A DNA stretch of 64,000 nt, taken from contig NZ_JBIFFV010000004.1 in assembly GCF_043557345.1 (NCBI RefSeq), positions 124,001 through 188,000 of the forward strand, in the 5' to 3' direction. Shown here piece by piece: positions 34,464-43,221 of the stretch (its first letter is position 1; the number at the start of each line of letters is the position of its first letter). The position numbers were made by a program, and so were the translations under genes. Under the pieces are notes generated by a model. It was not told the origin of the DNA, did no database searches, and worked only from the letters and a program-made list of their open reading frames with translations. The DNA is from Sulfitobacter sp043557345. Its GTDB lineage: Bacteria; Pseudomonadota; Alphaproteobacteria; Rhodobacterales; Rhodobacteraceae.

Positions 34464-34760
34464 TCAGGCGCTGGGCATCATCGCGGCCTTCAGGAACCGT
34501 GCCTCGCCAACCATGGCAATAAGAACATCCACATGGCGGATCAGGCTATAGCTTGCATCCGCCGTCTTGCGCTGGGTGTCCAACTCGGCCTCGATCTCGA
34601 TCAGTTTGATCAGCGCGGTGCCGTGGCGCGGCAATATGCCAAAGCCCAGTATCCGTGGCAGATGGGTGCCGCGGCGATAGTCCTCGGCCCCGATGCGAGC
34701 GGCGCGCATCAAGAGGCGCGGGCGGTGAAGACTTTGCAGCATGGTCAGTAGATCTTGCAT
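34464..34760 (-). CDS. DUF6477 small protein
   Basis: A 98-residue protein starting MQDLLTMLQSLHRPRLL. The GTALIKLIEIEAELDTQRKT helix and the RRGTHLPRIL block match DUF6477 proteins of Rhodobacterales. The start has GGAGAGTG upstream. It is divergent from the DUF6456 gene across a CtrA-like motif. The function is unknown. Confidence 0.65.
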   Translation of the reverse strand: MQDLLTMLQSLHRPRLLMRAARIGAEDYRRGTHLPRILGFGILPRHGTALIKLIEIEAELDTQRKTADASYSLIRHVDVLIAMVGEARFLKAAMMPSA

Positions 34761-34910
34761 CACACTCTCCAATTTCAGGGGGGTGAATCACCCCGGATCG
34801 GCGAAGTCTTGCACAACTCTTACGGGTGTTGCGTGATGCGGGTTCCCGGCGCACGGCGCCTTTCGATGGCGTTTACCTTTTGGAAACAATCATTGCGAAA
34901 TGCGACGATT

Positions 34911-34926
34911 TTAACGAACGGGTAAC
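34911..34926. promoter_or_regulatory. CtrA-like binding motif
   Basis: TTAACGAACGGGTAAC reads TTAA-N7-GTAAC, one base from the CtrA consensus TTAA-N7-TTAAC. It is placed in the divergent region between the DUF6477 gene and the DUF6456 HTH gene, where a promoter would be. This is one site seen by eye. Confidence 0.35.
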
Positions 34927-34943
34927 CAAAACATCCATAGGTT

Positions 34944-36128
34944 GTGAATAACTCTGGGGATAAGTCGGCCAGCTTGGGGACCCGCCAAAATGGAAGTGGC
35001 AGTCAATTGAAGGCGCATCACCAAATTCAACAGTCCGTCCTGCCGGGATGGGTGCCGCACGGAGCCCTGCATTACCTCGCACATACGGAGACCGGCGCCC
35101 CGATCCGGGCCTTGGCACGGCAGGCTGGCTGTCATGCCTCGACCATCATGCGGCAAATCCGCCGTATCGAGACGCGGCGCGACGATCCGCTGGTGGACGC
35201 CGCGTTGCGCAGGCTTGGGGCGGTGCGGCGCGCTTTGGATTGTACTGCTGGCCCCCCAGCAGGAAAGACAGCGACAATGACCAAACCCGCCGCCCCCCTT
35301 CTTGACGAGGACACTTTCGCCGCCGAGGCGCTGCGCGTTTTGCGGCGCCTGCATGAGACGGGCGCGATCCTTGCCGTGGCCGAAGGGATGGAAAAGGCCG
35401 TTGTCCTGCGCGAGACGGACACCGGCCCCGGCGCACGCACCGCCGTGGTGGACAGCGCCGTGGCGCAGGCGATGGCGTTGAAAGATTGGATCGCGCCGGG
35501 CAGCACAGGCCGGGTGACACGCTATCATATCACCAGCGCGGGGCGCGCGGCGCTGCGGCGAATGCTCGAAGAGCAGGGCGCGGCTGCAGATGGCTTTGCC
35601 GAAGATCAGACCGCATTTCTGGGCGGGCCGGATGCACCCGCGGCAGAGGTGGGCGTGGATGCGGATACGGCCCCGCGCCGAGGCCGCTATTGCCTGTCCG
35701 AAAGCCCGCTTTCGACCCTCGCCCGGCGGCGCGACAAATCCGGTGCGCTCTTTCTGAACGAGGGGCTGGTCCATGCGGGCGAAAGGCTGCGTGAGGATTT
35801 CGAACTGGCGCAGATGGGCGGTGAGGTTACGCAGAATTGGGATCACTTCCTGACCCCCGGCGCCAAACCCACTGGCCGGCGTGACGGGGCTGGCGCCATG
35901 GCCGCGGCGGAGGCGCGCAAGAGGGTGGCCGATGCCATGGCAGACCTCGGCCCGGGCCTGTCGGACGTGGTGCTGCGCTGTTGCTGCTATCTGGAAGGGT
36001 TAGAGACCACCGAGAAACGGCTCGGCTGGTCGGCGCGGTCGGGCAAGATCGTGCTACGGATCGCGCTGATGCGGCTGAAACGGCATTACGATGAAACCGT
36101 GGGGCCGGGCGGCCCCCTGATCGGGTAA
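34944..36128 (+). CDS. DUF6456 helix-turn-helix protein
   Basis: A 394-residue protein. Residues ~40-75 (ETGAPIRALARQAGCHASTIMRQI) form an HTH and the C-terminal ~150 residues are DUF6456 (LSTLARRRDKSG to RLGWSARSGKIVLRIALMRL). It is probably a transcription regulator conserved in alphaproteobacteria. The GTG start at 34944 is uncertain; an internal TTG in the same frame near 35007 is an alternative. Confidence 0.7.
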   Translation: MNNSGDKSASLGTRQNGSGSQLKAHHQIQQSVLPGWVPHGALHYLAHTETGAPIRALARQAGCHASTIMRQIRRIETRRDDPLVDAALRRLGAVRRALDCTAGPPAGKTATMTKPAAPLLDEDTFAAEALRVLRRLHETGAILAVAEGMEKAVVLRETDTGPGARTAVVDSAVAQAMALKDWIAPGSTGRVTRYHITSAGRAALRRMLEEQGAAADGFAEDQTAFLGGPDAPAAEVGVDADTAPRRGRYCLSESPLSTLARRRDKSGALFLNEGLVHAGERLREDFELAQMGGEVTQNWDHFLTPGAKPTGRRDGAGAMAAAEARKRVADAMADLGPGLSDVVLRCCCYLEGLETTEKRLGWSARSGKIVLRIALMRLKRHYDETVGPGGPLIG

Positions 36129-36148
36129 ATGCTGGTCGGATAAAAGAA

Positions 36149-36178
36149 GGGGCGGCAGGATGATAACCCTGCCGCCCC
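36149..36178. terminator. Shared terminator between DUF6456 gene and katA
   Basis: An 11-bp stem GGGGCGGCAGG/CCTGCCGCCCC with loop ATGATAA. On the minus strand it is followed by TTCTTTT, so it ends katA; on the plus strand a weaker TTGTTT follows. Confidence 0.8.
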
Positions 36179-36184
36179 GGTTGT

Positions 36185-37681
36185 TTAGTCTGCGACCTTT
36201 ACCGGTGTCTCATCTGTGACCGAGATCGCCACTTCGTCTTTCTCGCAAGCGGCACGCACACCGGCTGCATAGTCGGGGTGTACTTTCTCAAGCACCGCAT
36301 ACCAGCGCTCTTTCACCGATTGCGAACAGGGGGCCATGGCACCGGCCATATTCTCGTGCAGACGGTCGCGCTGCGCCTGATCGAACACCTCGGTATAAAG
36401 CTTGCGCGGCTGGATGTAATCGGCATCGGCCTCTTCCTGCACATAGCGGTCCGCATCGCCCGAGATACGCAGCGGTGGTTCTTGCACCGATGGGTCGGGA
36501 CGGGCCGATTCCTCATATTGGTTCGGCTCGTAATAGGCGTCAGGATGGCCGGTCTGCTGCGGGAAGAACCGCATCGCGCCGTCCTTGTGGTAGTGATGCA
36601 TCGGCGCGGCCTTGGGCGCGTTCACGGGCAGGGCCTCGTAATGCGTGCCCAAACGGTAGCGGTGCGCATCGGCATAGGAGAACACCCGCGCCTGCAACAT
36701 CTTATCGGGCGAGAAGCCGATGCCGGGGATTTTGTTCGACGGCGAATAGGCGGCGTTCTCGATGCTCTGGAAGTAGTTGTCGGGGTTGCGGTTGAACTCC
36801 AACATGCCGACCGGGATCAGCGGGTAGTCCGCATGCGGCCAAACCTTGGTCAGGTCGAAGGGGTTGAAGCCGCAGGTCTCGGCCTCTTCCTCGGGCATGA
36901 CTTGAATGTTCAGCTCCCATTTCGGGTAGTCGCCGCCTTCGATCGCGTTGAAGAGATCCTCTTGGAAGTTCTCGCGGGTGGAGCCGATCAGCTTTTCCGC
37001 GTCCTCATTGGTGCGGTTGCGGATTTCCTGCTGGCAGCGGAAGTGGAACTTTACCCAGTGACGCTCGCCCTTGGCGTTCCACATCGAATAGGTGTGGCTG
37101 CCGTAGCCGTGCATATGCATCGGGTTCACCGGGATGCCGCGGTCAGACATCAGGATGGTGACCTGGTGGACGGATTCCGGCTGGGCCGCCCAGAAGTCGA
37201 ACATCGCCTCGGGCGAGCGCAGGTTGGTGCGCGGGTGGCGTTTCTGGGTGCGGATGAAGTCCGGGAATTTGTAGGCATCGCGGACAAAGAAGATCGGTGT
37301 GTTGTTGCCAACCACGTCCCAGTTGCCCTCTTCGGTGTAGAATTTCACCGAGAAGCCGCGCACGTCACGCTCACTGTCGGCGGCGCCAAGCTCGCCCGCC
37401 ACGGTGGACCAGCGCGAGATGATCTCGCAGGTCTTGCCCACTTCGGAAAAGATCGCCGCACAGCTATATTGGCTGATGTCATGGGTGACGGTGAAGGTGC
37501 CCTCGGCACCCCAGCCCTTGGCGTGAACGGCGCGCTCAGGGATCCGCTCGCGGTTCTGATGGGCGAGCTTCTCTATCAATTGGTAATCGTCCAGCAGCAC
37601 CGGGCCACGGGCGCCCGCGGTTTTGCTGGTGTCGTTTGTCGGCATCGGTGCGCCGGCGGTGGTGGTGAGACGCTTGCTCAT
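36185..37681 (-). CDS. katA: Catalase, small-subunit haem type
   Basis: A 498-residue monofunctional catalase. The distal histidine lies in ERAVHAKG, the distal asparagine in NNTPIFFVRD, and the proximal haem tyrosine in RVFSYADAHRYRLG. Its size fits the small-subunit clade. After the catalytic histidine, GWGAEGTF replaces the more common GAGAFGTF. It is divergent from oxyR, which should activate it under peroxide. Confidence 0.97.
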   Translation of the reverse strand: MSKRLTTTAGAPMPTNDTSKTAGARGPVLLDDYQLIEKLAHQNRERIPERAVHAKGWGAEGTFTVTHDISQYSCAAIFSEVGKTCEIISRWSTVAGELGAADSERDVRGFSVKFYTEEGNWDVVGNNTPIFFVRDAYKFPDFIRTQKRHPRTNLRSPEAMFDFWAAQPESVHQVTILMSDRGIPVNPMHMHGYGSHTYSMWNAKGERHWVKFHFRCQQEIRNRTNEDAEKLIGSTRENFQEDLFNAIEGGDYPKWELNIQVMPEEEAETCGFNPFDLTKVWPHADYPLIPVGMLEFNRNPDNYFQSIENAAYSPSNKIPGIGFSPDKMLQARVFSYADAHRYRLGTHYEALPVNAPKAAPMHHYHKDGAMRFFPQQTGHPDAYYEPNQYEESARPDPSVQEPPLRISGDADRYVQEEADADYIQPRKLYTEVFDQAQRDRLHENMAGAMAPCSQSVKERWYAVLEKVHPDYAAGVRAACEKDEVAISVTDETPVKVAD

Positions 37682-37776
37682 CTTGGGTTCCCCTCGGTTA
37701 CTGTCTGACCGGAAGATGATCGATTCCGACCATAATTTCCAATTGCAGTTTTATAAAATTGCGATAGGTAAAAGTT
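37682..37776. promoter_or_regulatory. katA-oxyR divergent control region
   Basis: A 95-bp AT-rich stretch separates the two start codons. ATAG-N7-TTAT occurs at 37764-37778, overlapping the oxyR start, close to the ATAG-N7-CTAT half of the OxyR consensus. Further TATAA/TTATAAAA runs are present. OxyR binding is expected here, but the full four-part motif is not clearly visible. Confidence 0.5.
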
Positions 37777-38694
37777 ATGAACTTCACCCTGAAACAATTG
37801 GAATACTTTCGCGCGCTGGCGACTTTGGGCAACTTTGGCCGGGCGGCAGAGGCGAGCAATATCTCTCAGCCCGCGCTGTCGGTGCAGATCCGCACCTTGG
37901 AGGAAACGCTCGGCGGGCGGCTGATCGAACGGCAAAGCCGGGCGTCGGTGCTCACGCCCTTGGGCCGCGAAGTGCTGACTCGCGCCGAGGATATCCTGCG
38001 CGGTGCCAAGCTGCTGGAGGCCACGGCGCGAGAGCAAGTCGGGCTGGCAGGCACGCTGAACCTTGGGCTGATCCCGACCGTGGCGCCCTATCTGTTGCCG
38101 GGCGTGTTGGCCGCGCTGCGGGCGCAGGATATTTCGCTTCGGGTCGAGGTGCGCGAGGCGCAGACGGATCAACTGCTGGCTGATCTGCGCGCCGGGGCGC
38201 TGGATGCGGCGGTGATGGCGGTGCCCTCGGGCGAAACGGGTCTCGCCGAGGTGCCGCTTTTCGAGGATCGCTTTCTGCTGGCGGGATCCGCCGACCGGAT
38301 GGCGGGCGCGGATGTCGCCCGCCCGACCGATCTGGCCCGCACGCCGCTGATGCTGCTGGAGGATGGCCACTGCCTCACTGATCAGGCGCTGGAGGTTTGC
38401 CAGCGCGACCGCACGCAGGCGGGCATTCACACTGGCGCCTCCTCACTCGCCACCCTGTCGCGGCTGGTGGAGGCGGGGTTTGGCATGACCCTGATGCCGG
38501 AAATTGCCGCCAAGACCGAGCTTGACGCCGCGCCGGGGCTGCGGCTGCACCGTTTCGGCGCGCCGGAACCTGCGCGGCAAATCGGGCTCGTCCGCCGGGC
38601 GGGCACGCCGGGCAGCGGTTGGGCGGCGCAATTGGCCGAGACGCTGAAAGAAGTGGGGGAGGGGCTGACCGGAGAACTGCGCGCAAGATACTAG
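37777..38694 (+). CDS. oxyR: Peroxide-sensing LysR regulator OxyR
   Basis: A 305-residue LysR protein. The N-terminal winged HTH is AAEASNISQPALSVQIRTLE. The redox pair Cys199 and Cys208 (EDGHCLTDQALEVC) sits at the same numbers as in E. coli OxyR, which identifies it firmly. It should form the disulfide with peroxide and activate katA, and possibly the peroxiredoxin nearby. Confidence 0.95.
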   Translation: MNFTLKQLEYFRALATLGNFGRAAEASNISQPALSVQIRTLEETLGGRLIERQSRASVLTPLGREVLTRAEDILRGAKLLEATAREQVGLAGTLNLGLIPTVAPYLLPGVLAALRAQDISLRVEVREAQTDQLLADLRAGALDAAVMAVPSGETGLAEVPLFEDRFLLAGSADRMAGADVARPTDLARTPLMLLEDGHCLTDQALEVCQRDRTQAGIHTGASSLATLSRLVEAGFGMTLMPEIAAKTELDAAPGLRLHRFGAPEPARQIGLVRRAGTPGSGWAAQLAETLKEVGEGLTGELRARY

Positions 38695-38716
38695 GCGCGG
38701 TGGGGCGTGATGGGTC

Positions 38717-38744
38717 AAAAGGATCGGGCCGATGGGCCCGATCC
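38717..38744 (-). terminator. Terminator of peroxiredoxin gene
   Basis: A perfect 10-bp stem GGATCGGGCC/GGCCCGATCC with 4-nt loop is followed by TTTT on the minus strand, about 17 bp after the stop. It also separates the convergent oxyR gene. Confidence 0.75.
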
Positions 38745-38761
38745 GATCCTGCAATGGGCGC

Positions 38762-39310
38762 TTAGGCCGCTTCGGTTTGCTTTTGGTTCTGGAGGTATTC
38801 CAGCAGGGTCTCAGGGCTGGAAACGCCATAGGGGTCTTCGTCGTGGTTGTCACGGATGCCGGGCTCTTCGAACCATGCTTCGATTTGACCATCGTTGATG
38901 ATCGCCGCATAGCGCCAGCTGCGCGGGCCAAAGCCGAGGTTGTCTTTGGCAACCAACATGCCCATGCGGCGGGTGAATTCGCCAGAACCGTCGGGGATCA
39001 CGTCGATGTTCTGGACGCCTTGCATCTCTTTCCACTTGTTCATGACAAAGCTGTCGTTGACCGACAGGCAATAGATCGCGTCGATGCCATGCTCTTGGAA
39101 AGCGGCGAAATTGTCTTCGAACCCGGGCAGTTGGTAGGTGCTGCAGGTCGGGGTGAAGGCACCGGGGAGGGAGAACAGCACAACGCGCTTGCCCTTGAAG
39201 AAATCATCGCTGGTCTTGTCTTCCCAGCGGAAGGGGTTGGACCCTTCGATGCTTTCGTCGCGCACGCGCGTCTTGAAGGTGACATTGGGGACATTGATAC
39301 CGGGTTTCAT
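38762..39310 (-). CDS. Peroxiredoxin, PRX5-like
   Basis: A 182-residue thioredoxin-fold peroxidase starting MKPGINVPNVTFK. The peroxidatic cysteine is in FSLPGAFTPTCSTYQLPG. The length and sequence match the atypical PRX5/glutaredoxin-linked group without the fused glutaredoxin domain. It likely reduces peroxides with glutathione or glutaredoxin. Its position beside oxyR-katA fits a peroxide-defence cluster. Confidence 0.92.
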   Translation of the reverse strand: MKPGINVPNVTFKTRVRDESIEGSNPFRWEDKTSDDFFKGKRVVLFSLPGAFTPTCSTYQLPGFEDNFAAFQEHGIDAIYCLSVNDSFVMNKWKEMQGVQNIDVIPDGSGEFTRRMGMLVAKDNLGFGPRSWRYAAIINDGQIEAWFEEPGIRDNHDEDPYGVSSPETLLEYLQNQKQTEAA

Positions 39311-39552
39311 CGCGTCTCTCTTTCTCGGATTGGAATCTTTGTGGCTTGGTAGCCCATATAGGAAGGCTCGGCAACTCTCGCAATGCTGCAACTGCACTGT
39401 AATTTTCCAGTTATATATCAACGCGCTAAATCAAGTATTCAGGGCGATGCCGCTGATGCATGGCTGCCTTGTCGCGGGGGCGTATGCAGTAGGTGGTCAT
39501 CGGGTTAAGGACTGTGATAAACAAGGCGCGACACAATGATCAGAGGCCCCCG

Positions 39553-40506
39553 ATGCGCGATCTGAAGATACCCGAACAGCGCCACCCCGAAAAGGCGCGC
39601 AAGCCCGACAACGCCCAGCCGAAAAAACCGAGCTGGATCAGGGTCAAAGCGCCCGGCGGCAAGGGCTATGCCGAAACCGCGCGGATCATGCGCGACAACA
39701 AGCTGACCACGGTCTGCGAAGAGGCGGGCTGCCCCAATGTCGGTGAATGCTGGTCTCAGGGCCACGCCACGATGATGATCATGGGCGAGGTTTGTACCCG
39801 CGCCTGTACCTTCTGCAACATCGCCACGGGCAAGCCGCCCGAAGCGCTCGACGTGTTCGAGCCGGGCCGCGTGGCCGATGCGGTTGCCAAATTGGGGCTG
39901 AACCATGTGGTCATCACAAGCGTTGATCGCGACGATATCGAAGACGGCGGGGCAGAGCATTTCGCCCAGACGATCCGCGCCGTGCGTCACCGCAGCCCCG
40001 ACACGACGATCGAAATCCTGACGCCGGATTTCATCCGCTGCGGCCCCGAAGCTCTTGAAAAGGTTGTCGAAGCGCGGCCGGATGTGTTCAACCACAACCT
40101 TGAAACCGTGCCGGGCCTCTACCCGGAAGTGCGCCCCGGCGCGCGCTACTTTCATTCGCTCCGCCTGCTTCAGCGGGTCAAGGAGTTGGACCCGTCGATG
40201 TTCACCAAATCGGGCATCATGGTGGGCTTGGGCGAAGACCGCCAAGCGGTCATTCAGGTCATGGAAGACATGCGCGCCGCCGACATTGATTTCCTGACCA
40301 TCGGCCAGTACCTACAGCCGACGCCCAAGCACCATGCGCTGGATCGGTTCGTCACCCCCGAAGAGTTCACCTCTTATGAAAAGGCGGCCTACGGCAAGGG
40401 CTTCCTCATGGTCTCGGCCACGCCGCTGACGCGGTCGAGCTACCACGCGGGCGACGATTTTGCGCGTCTGCGCGAGGCGCGGAACCGCAAGCTGGGTATC
40501 GCCTGA
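39553..40506 (+). CDS. lipA: Lipoyl synthase
   Basis: A 317-residue radical SAM enzyme that inserts sulfur into octanoyl groups. It carries the auxiliary cluster cysteines (CEEAGCPNVGEC) and the radical SAM motif CTRACTFC. The start MRDLKIPEQRHP is chosen; a GTG 20 codons upstream lacks a ribosome site. It is preceded by about 240 bp with no clear gene. Confidence 0.96.
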   Translation: MRDLKIPEQRHPEKARKPDNAQPKKPSWIRVKAPGGKGYAETARIMRDNKLTTVCEEAGCPNVGECWSQGHATMMIMGEVCTRACTFCNIATGKPPEALDVFEPGRVADAVAKLGLNHVVITSVDRDDIEDGGAEHFAQTIRAVRHRSPDTTIEILTPDFIRCGPEALEKVVEARPDVFNHNLETVPGLYPEVRPGARYFHSLRLLQRVKELDPSMFTKSGIMVGLGEDRQAVIQVMEDMRAADIDFLTIGQYLQPTPKHHALDRFVTPEEFTSYEKAAYGKGFLMVSATPLTRSSYHAGDDFARLREARNRKLGIA

Positions 40507-40526
40507 TCGAAAAGACGCGCCCGGCG

Positions 40527-41414
40527 TTAACCGCCGGGCAGGGCTTTGAGGTAGGCCGCAATCGCTTCGCGGTCACTCTCGGGGAGCTGCGCGAGGTTGC
40601 TGACCACTTCGGCCATCTCTCCGCCCGCGCTGTCGTATTCCGGCGTGAAGCCGGAGGTGAAATAGGCCACGAGATCGGCCTTGGACCAATCAAGCTGATC
40701 CGGTGTGATGCCGGGAATGCGCCCCTTGCCCGAAGGGTTCGGCGCGCCGGTCAGCCAAGCGCCCCGATCGAGCGCGCCCAAGGCATTGCGCGGCGTATGA
40801 CATTCGCCGCAATGGGCAAGCCCTTCGACCAGATAGCGCCCGCGTTCGACCTCAGCATCGGGCGCGTCGCTCATCACGAAATCATCATGTGAAAACAGCG
40901 CCTTCCATGCGCCAAGCCCGCGACGGATGTTGAAGGGGAATCTCACCTCATGCGGCAGGCTCGGCGTATCCGAGGCAGGCAAGGTCTGCATATAGGCGAA
41001 GAGGTCCAGCACATCCTGCGGGGCGAGGTGTTGGTAGGCGGTGTAGGGGAAGGCGGGGTAATAATGCTGCCCCTCGGGCGATACGCCGCGCGTCACGGCG
41101 CGGGCGAACTCCGGCAGGGTCCAGTCACCGATGCCATGATCTGGTTCGGGGGAAATATTGGGCGCGTGGAAGGTGCCGAAATCACTGGCGAAGGGCAGCC
41201 CCCCGGCCAGCACCAGCTTCTCATCCTCTTCACCTTCGGGCGCAGCGTGGCAGGACACGCAGCCGCCGGCGGCGAAGACCAGCGCGCCCGCCTCGGGGTC
41301 CGGTGTCAGACCGGCCCCATAGGACGGCTCAAGCGTATCGGGCCGGGTAAGCGCCCAGCCGAGGGCCGCGCCGAGGGCGGCACAGCCCAGCAGTACAGGA
41401 AGGATCCGTCGCAA
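40527..41414 (-). CDS. Dihaem cytochrome c
   Basis: A 295-residue exported cytochrome. The N-terminal segment (~residues 1-20) is a signal or anchor. Haem sites are CVSCH (52-56) and CGECH (202-206), each in a class I-like domain with later methionine ligands possible. Similar dihaem proteins accept electrons from membrane dehydrogenases or serve thiosulfate/alcohol oxidation. It is 3 bp from the cytochrome c' gene, so they are probably co-expressed. Confidence 0.85.
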   Translation of the reverse strand: MRRILPVLLGCAALGAALGWALTRPDTLEPSYGAGLTPDPEAGALVFAAGGCVSCHAAPEGEEDEKLVLAGGLPFASDFGTFHAPNISPEPDHGIGDWTLPEFARAVTRGVSPEGQHYYPAFPYTAYQHLAPQDVLDLFAYMQTLPASDTPSLPHEVRFPFNIRRGLGAWKALFSHDDFVMSDAPDAEVERGRYLVEGLAHCGECHTPRNALGALDRGAWLTGAPNPSGKGRIPGITPDQLDWSKADLVAYFTSGFTPEYDSAGGEMAEVVSNLAQLPESDREAIAAYLKALPGG

Positions 41415-41417
41415 GGA

Positions 41418-41897
41418 TCAGTTCTTGGGGCCGCGGTAATCGTCATGGCAAGCGCCGCAAGCCTTGCCGATTGCGCCCATCCCCGCTTTGAGCGCGTCAA
41501 GATCGGTGCCCGCGGCGTCGATCATATCCGCGCTGGCGGTTTCCAACGCCATCATGGCGTCGTTGAACCCTTCGGAATCGCTCCAGATTTCGGCCTTGGC
41601 ACGGGAACCTTCGACGGCGCCTTGCTCGGTCCCTTCAAGCCAGAGGGTGCCCGGCGCGAAACCGGCGGCGGCGTTCAGGTTGGTCGCGGCAGCGGTGGCC
41701 ATCTCGGCGTTATACTCCGTCTCGCCCTTGGCCATGCCGCCCAGAATGCCGGTATGATAGGCAATCAGCTGCATCTGCGCGTGGCGCGCGTTCACGGCGG
41801 CACTGGCGGCTTTCTCACTATGGCTGGCGGCGAAGCCTGCGGTGGCAATCAAGGCGGCGCTGATACCAATGGCGGTAATGCTTTTGGTCAAATGCAT
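41418..41897 (-). CDS. Cytochrome c' family protein
   Basis: A 159-residue periplasmic cytochrome. A signal peptide ends around AGFAA, a four-helix bundle follows, and the haem motif CGACH lies near the C-terminus (GKACGACHDDYR), as in cytochrome c'/c556. The start at 41897 has GGGAG 7 bases upstream. It may bind NO or carry electrons with the dihaem protein next to it. Confidence 0.85.
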   Translation of the reverse strand: MHLTKSITAIGISAALIATAGFAASHSEKAASAAVNARHAQMQLIAYHTGILGGMAKGETEYNAEMATAAATNLNAAAGFAPGTLWLEGTEQGAVEGSRAKAEIWSDSEGFNDAMMALETASADMIDAAGTDLDALKAGMGAIGKACGACHDDYRGPKN

Positions 41898-41989
41898 GGT
41901 CATCTCCCTTTTCTTGCCGTAGCGTAACATGGCAGAGGCAGGTCGCAAAAAACAAAAATGTGATCAGCGGGATAAGGCTGCGGGCAGGG

Positions 41990-42163
41990 TCAGAACCGGC
42001 GGGGGAGACGTTCGGCCGTGGCCCAGTCGGGCCAATAGCCCAGCCATTCGACAAGCCCCACGGCCAAGGCCGCAGCGATGATCGCAAAGACCAAGATCAC
42101 CCGTTTGCCCGAAGGTGGATGGCGCGCCCATTGGGACATGCGCAGCAGCCACCGCGGGTCCAT
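41990..42163 (-). CDS. 57-residue membrane protein coupled to hpt
   Basis: This short ORF starts at the ATG overlapping the hpt stop (TGATG) and ends at a TGA at 41990. The product begins MDPRWLLRMSQWARHPPS, then GKRV and one membrane helix (about residues 20-40), and ends basic. The tight coupling and a pattern I associate with a roseobacter small membrane protein support it being real. The function is unknown. Confidence 0.65.
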   Translation of the reverse strand: MDPRWLLRMSQWARHPPSGKRVILVFAIIAAALAVGLVEWLGYWPDWATAERLPRRF

Positions 42164-42699
42164 CACGTAAAGCGGACCTTCCCGATGAAGGGCAGGTTGC
42201 GGTTGCGTTGGGCAAAATCGATGCCATAGCCCACGACGAATTCATCGGGGATTTCAAAGCCGGTCCAATCCGCCTTGAGGTCGACCTCACGCCGGGTGGG
42301 TTTGTCGAGCAGGGCGATGGATTTCAACCGCGCAGGCTCACGCGAGCGCAGCAGGTTGGTGACATGGTGCAGCGTGTGGCCGGTGTCGACGATGTCTTCG
42401 ACAACCAGCACGTCGCGCCCTTCGATGGCACCGCGCAAGTCTTTAAGAATGCGCACCTCTCGGCTGCTTTCCATGCCGTCGCCATAGCTGGAGGCTTCGA
42501 GGAAATCGACTTCGATGGGCAGGTCCAGCTCGCGCACCAGATCGGCGATAAAGACGAAAGAGCCGCGCAGCAGGCCGACCACGACCAATTTGTCGGTGCC
42601 GTCAAATTCACCGTGAATCTCACGGCAGAGATCTTCGATCCGCGCCGCGATGGCCTTGGCCGAAATCATTTCGTCGATGACATAAGGCCCGTGTGCCAT
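42163..42699 (-). CDS. hpt: Hypoxanthine phosphoribosyltransferase
   Basis: A 178-residue purine salvage enzyme. The PRPP loop is VLVVEDIVDTGHTL, with YGDGMESSREVRI around the flexible loop. The length is normal. It sits upstream of the coupled 57-codon gene. Confidence 0.93.
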   Translation of the reverse strand: MAHGPYVIDEMISAKAIAARIEDLCREIHGEFDGTDKLVVVGLLRGSFVFIADLVRELDLPIEVDFLEASSYGDGMESSREVRILKDLRGAIEGRDVLVVEDIVDTGHTLHHVTNLLRSREPARLKSIALLDKPTRREVDLKADWTGFEIPDEFVVGYGIDFAQRNRNLPFIGKVRFT

Positions 42700-42768
42700 G
42701 GTTTTGCCCTTGAATCTGCGGGGTTGAGACGTGAAATAGGGGGTTAACCCGCAACGCTACGGAACGCA

Positions 42769-43221
42769 ATGCCTACGCACTCAGAGACCCGCCAACTGCC
42801 CTATAGCGCGCAACAGATGTATGATCTTGTCGCCGATGTGGGCCGCTACCCTGAATTCCTGCCTTGGACCGCCGCCGCGCGCATTCGCAGCGACGAGGAC
42901 CGCGGCGACCATCGGGTGATGGACGCCGATCTGGTGATCTCGTTCAAAGTCTTTCGAGAGCGGTTCACAAGCCGCGTCGTGCTTTGGCCCGAGGCCAAGA
43001 AGATCGACACGGAATATCTGGACGGCCCTTTCAAGTACATGAAATCAAACTGGCATTTCGAGGATAATCTCGAAGGCTGTCAGGTGCATTTCTTTGTCGA
43101 TTTCGAATTCCGCAACGCCATCCTGCAAAAGGTCATCGGCGTGGTTTTCAATGAGGCGATGCAGCGTATCGTGCGCGCTTTTGAGAACCGAGCGAAAGAG
43201 CTTTACGGCCCCAAGGGTTAA
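42769..43221 (+). CDS. COQ10/RatA-type coenzyme Q-binding protein
   Basis: A 150-residue START-fold protein. QLPYSAQQMYDLVADVGRYPEFLPWTA is the start of the COQ10/RatA domain, and the long C-terminal helix (VFNEAMQRIVRAFENRAKEL) closes the cavity. In bacteria and mitochondria this family binds ubiquinone; the RatA toxin label is not supported by anything here. It converges on pncC with a 4-bp overlap. Confidence 0.88.
   Translation: MPTHSETRQLPYSAQQMYDLVADVGRYPEFLPWTAAARIRSDEDRGDHRVMDADLVISFKVFRERFTSRVVLWPEAKKIDTEYLDGPFKYMKSNWHFEDNLEGCQVHFFVDFEFRNAILQKVIGVVFNEAMQRIVRAFENRAKELYGPKG

Noticed and set aside
39311..39552. Small ORF between the peroxiredoxin and lipA genes (around 39447)
   Set aside because: It is about 30 codons, has no good ribosome site and an unremarkable composition.
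42769..43221. RatA toxin of a toxin-antitoxin pair
   Set aside because: No partner RatB gene is adjacent. The protein fits the COQ10 quinone-binding family better.
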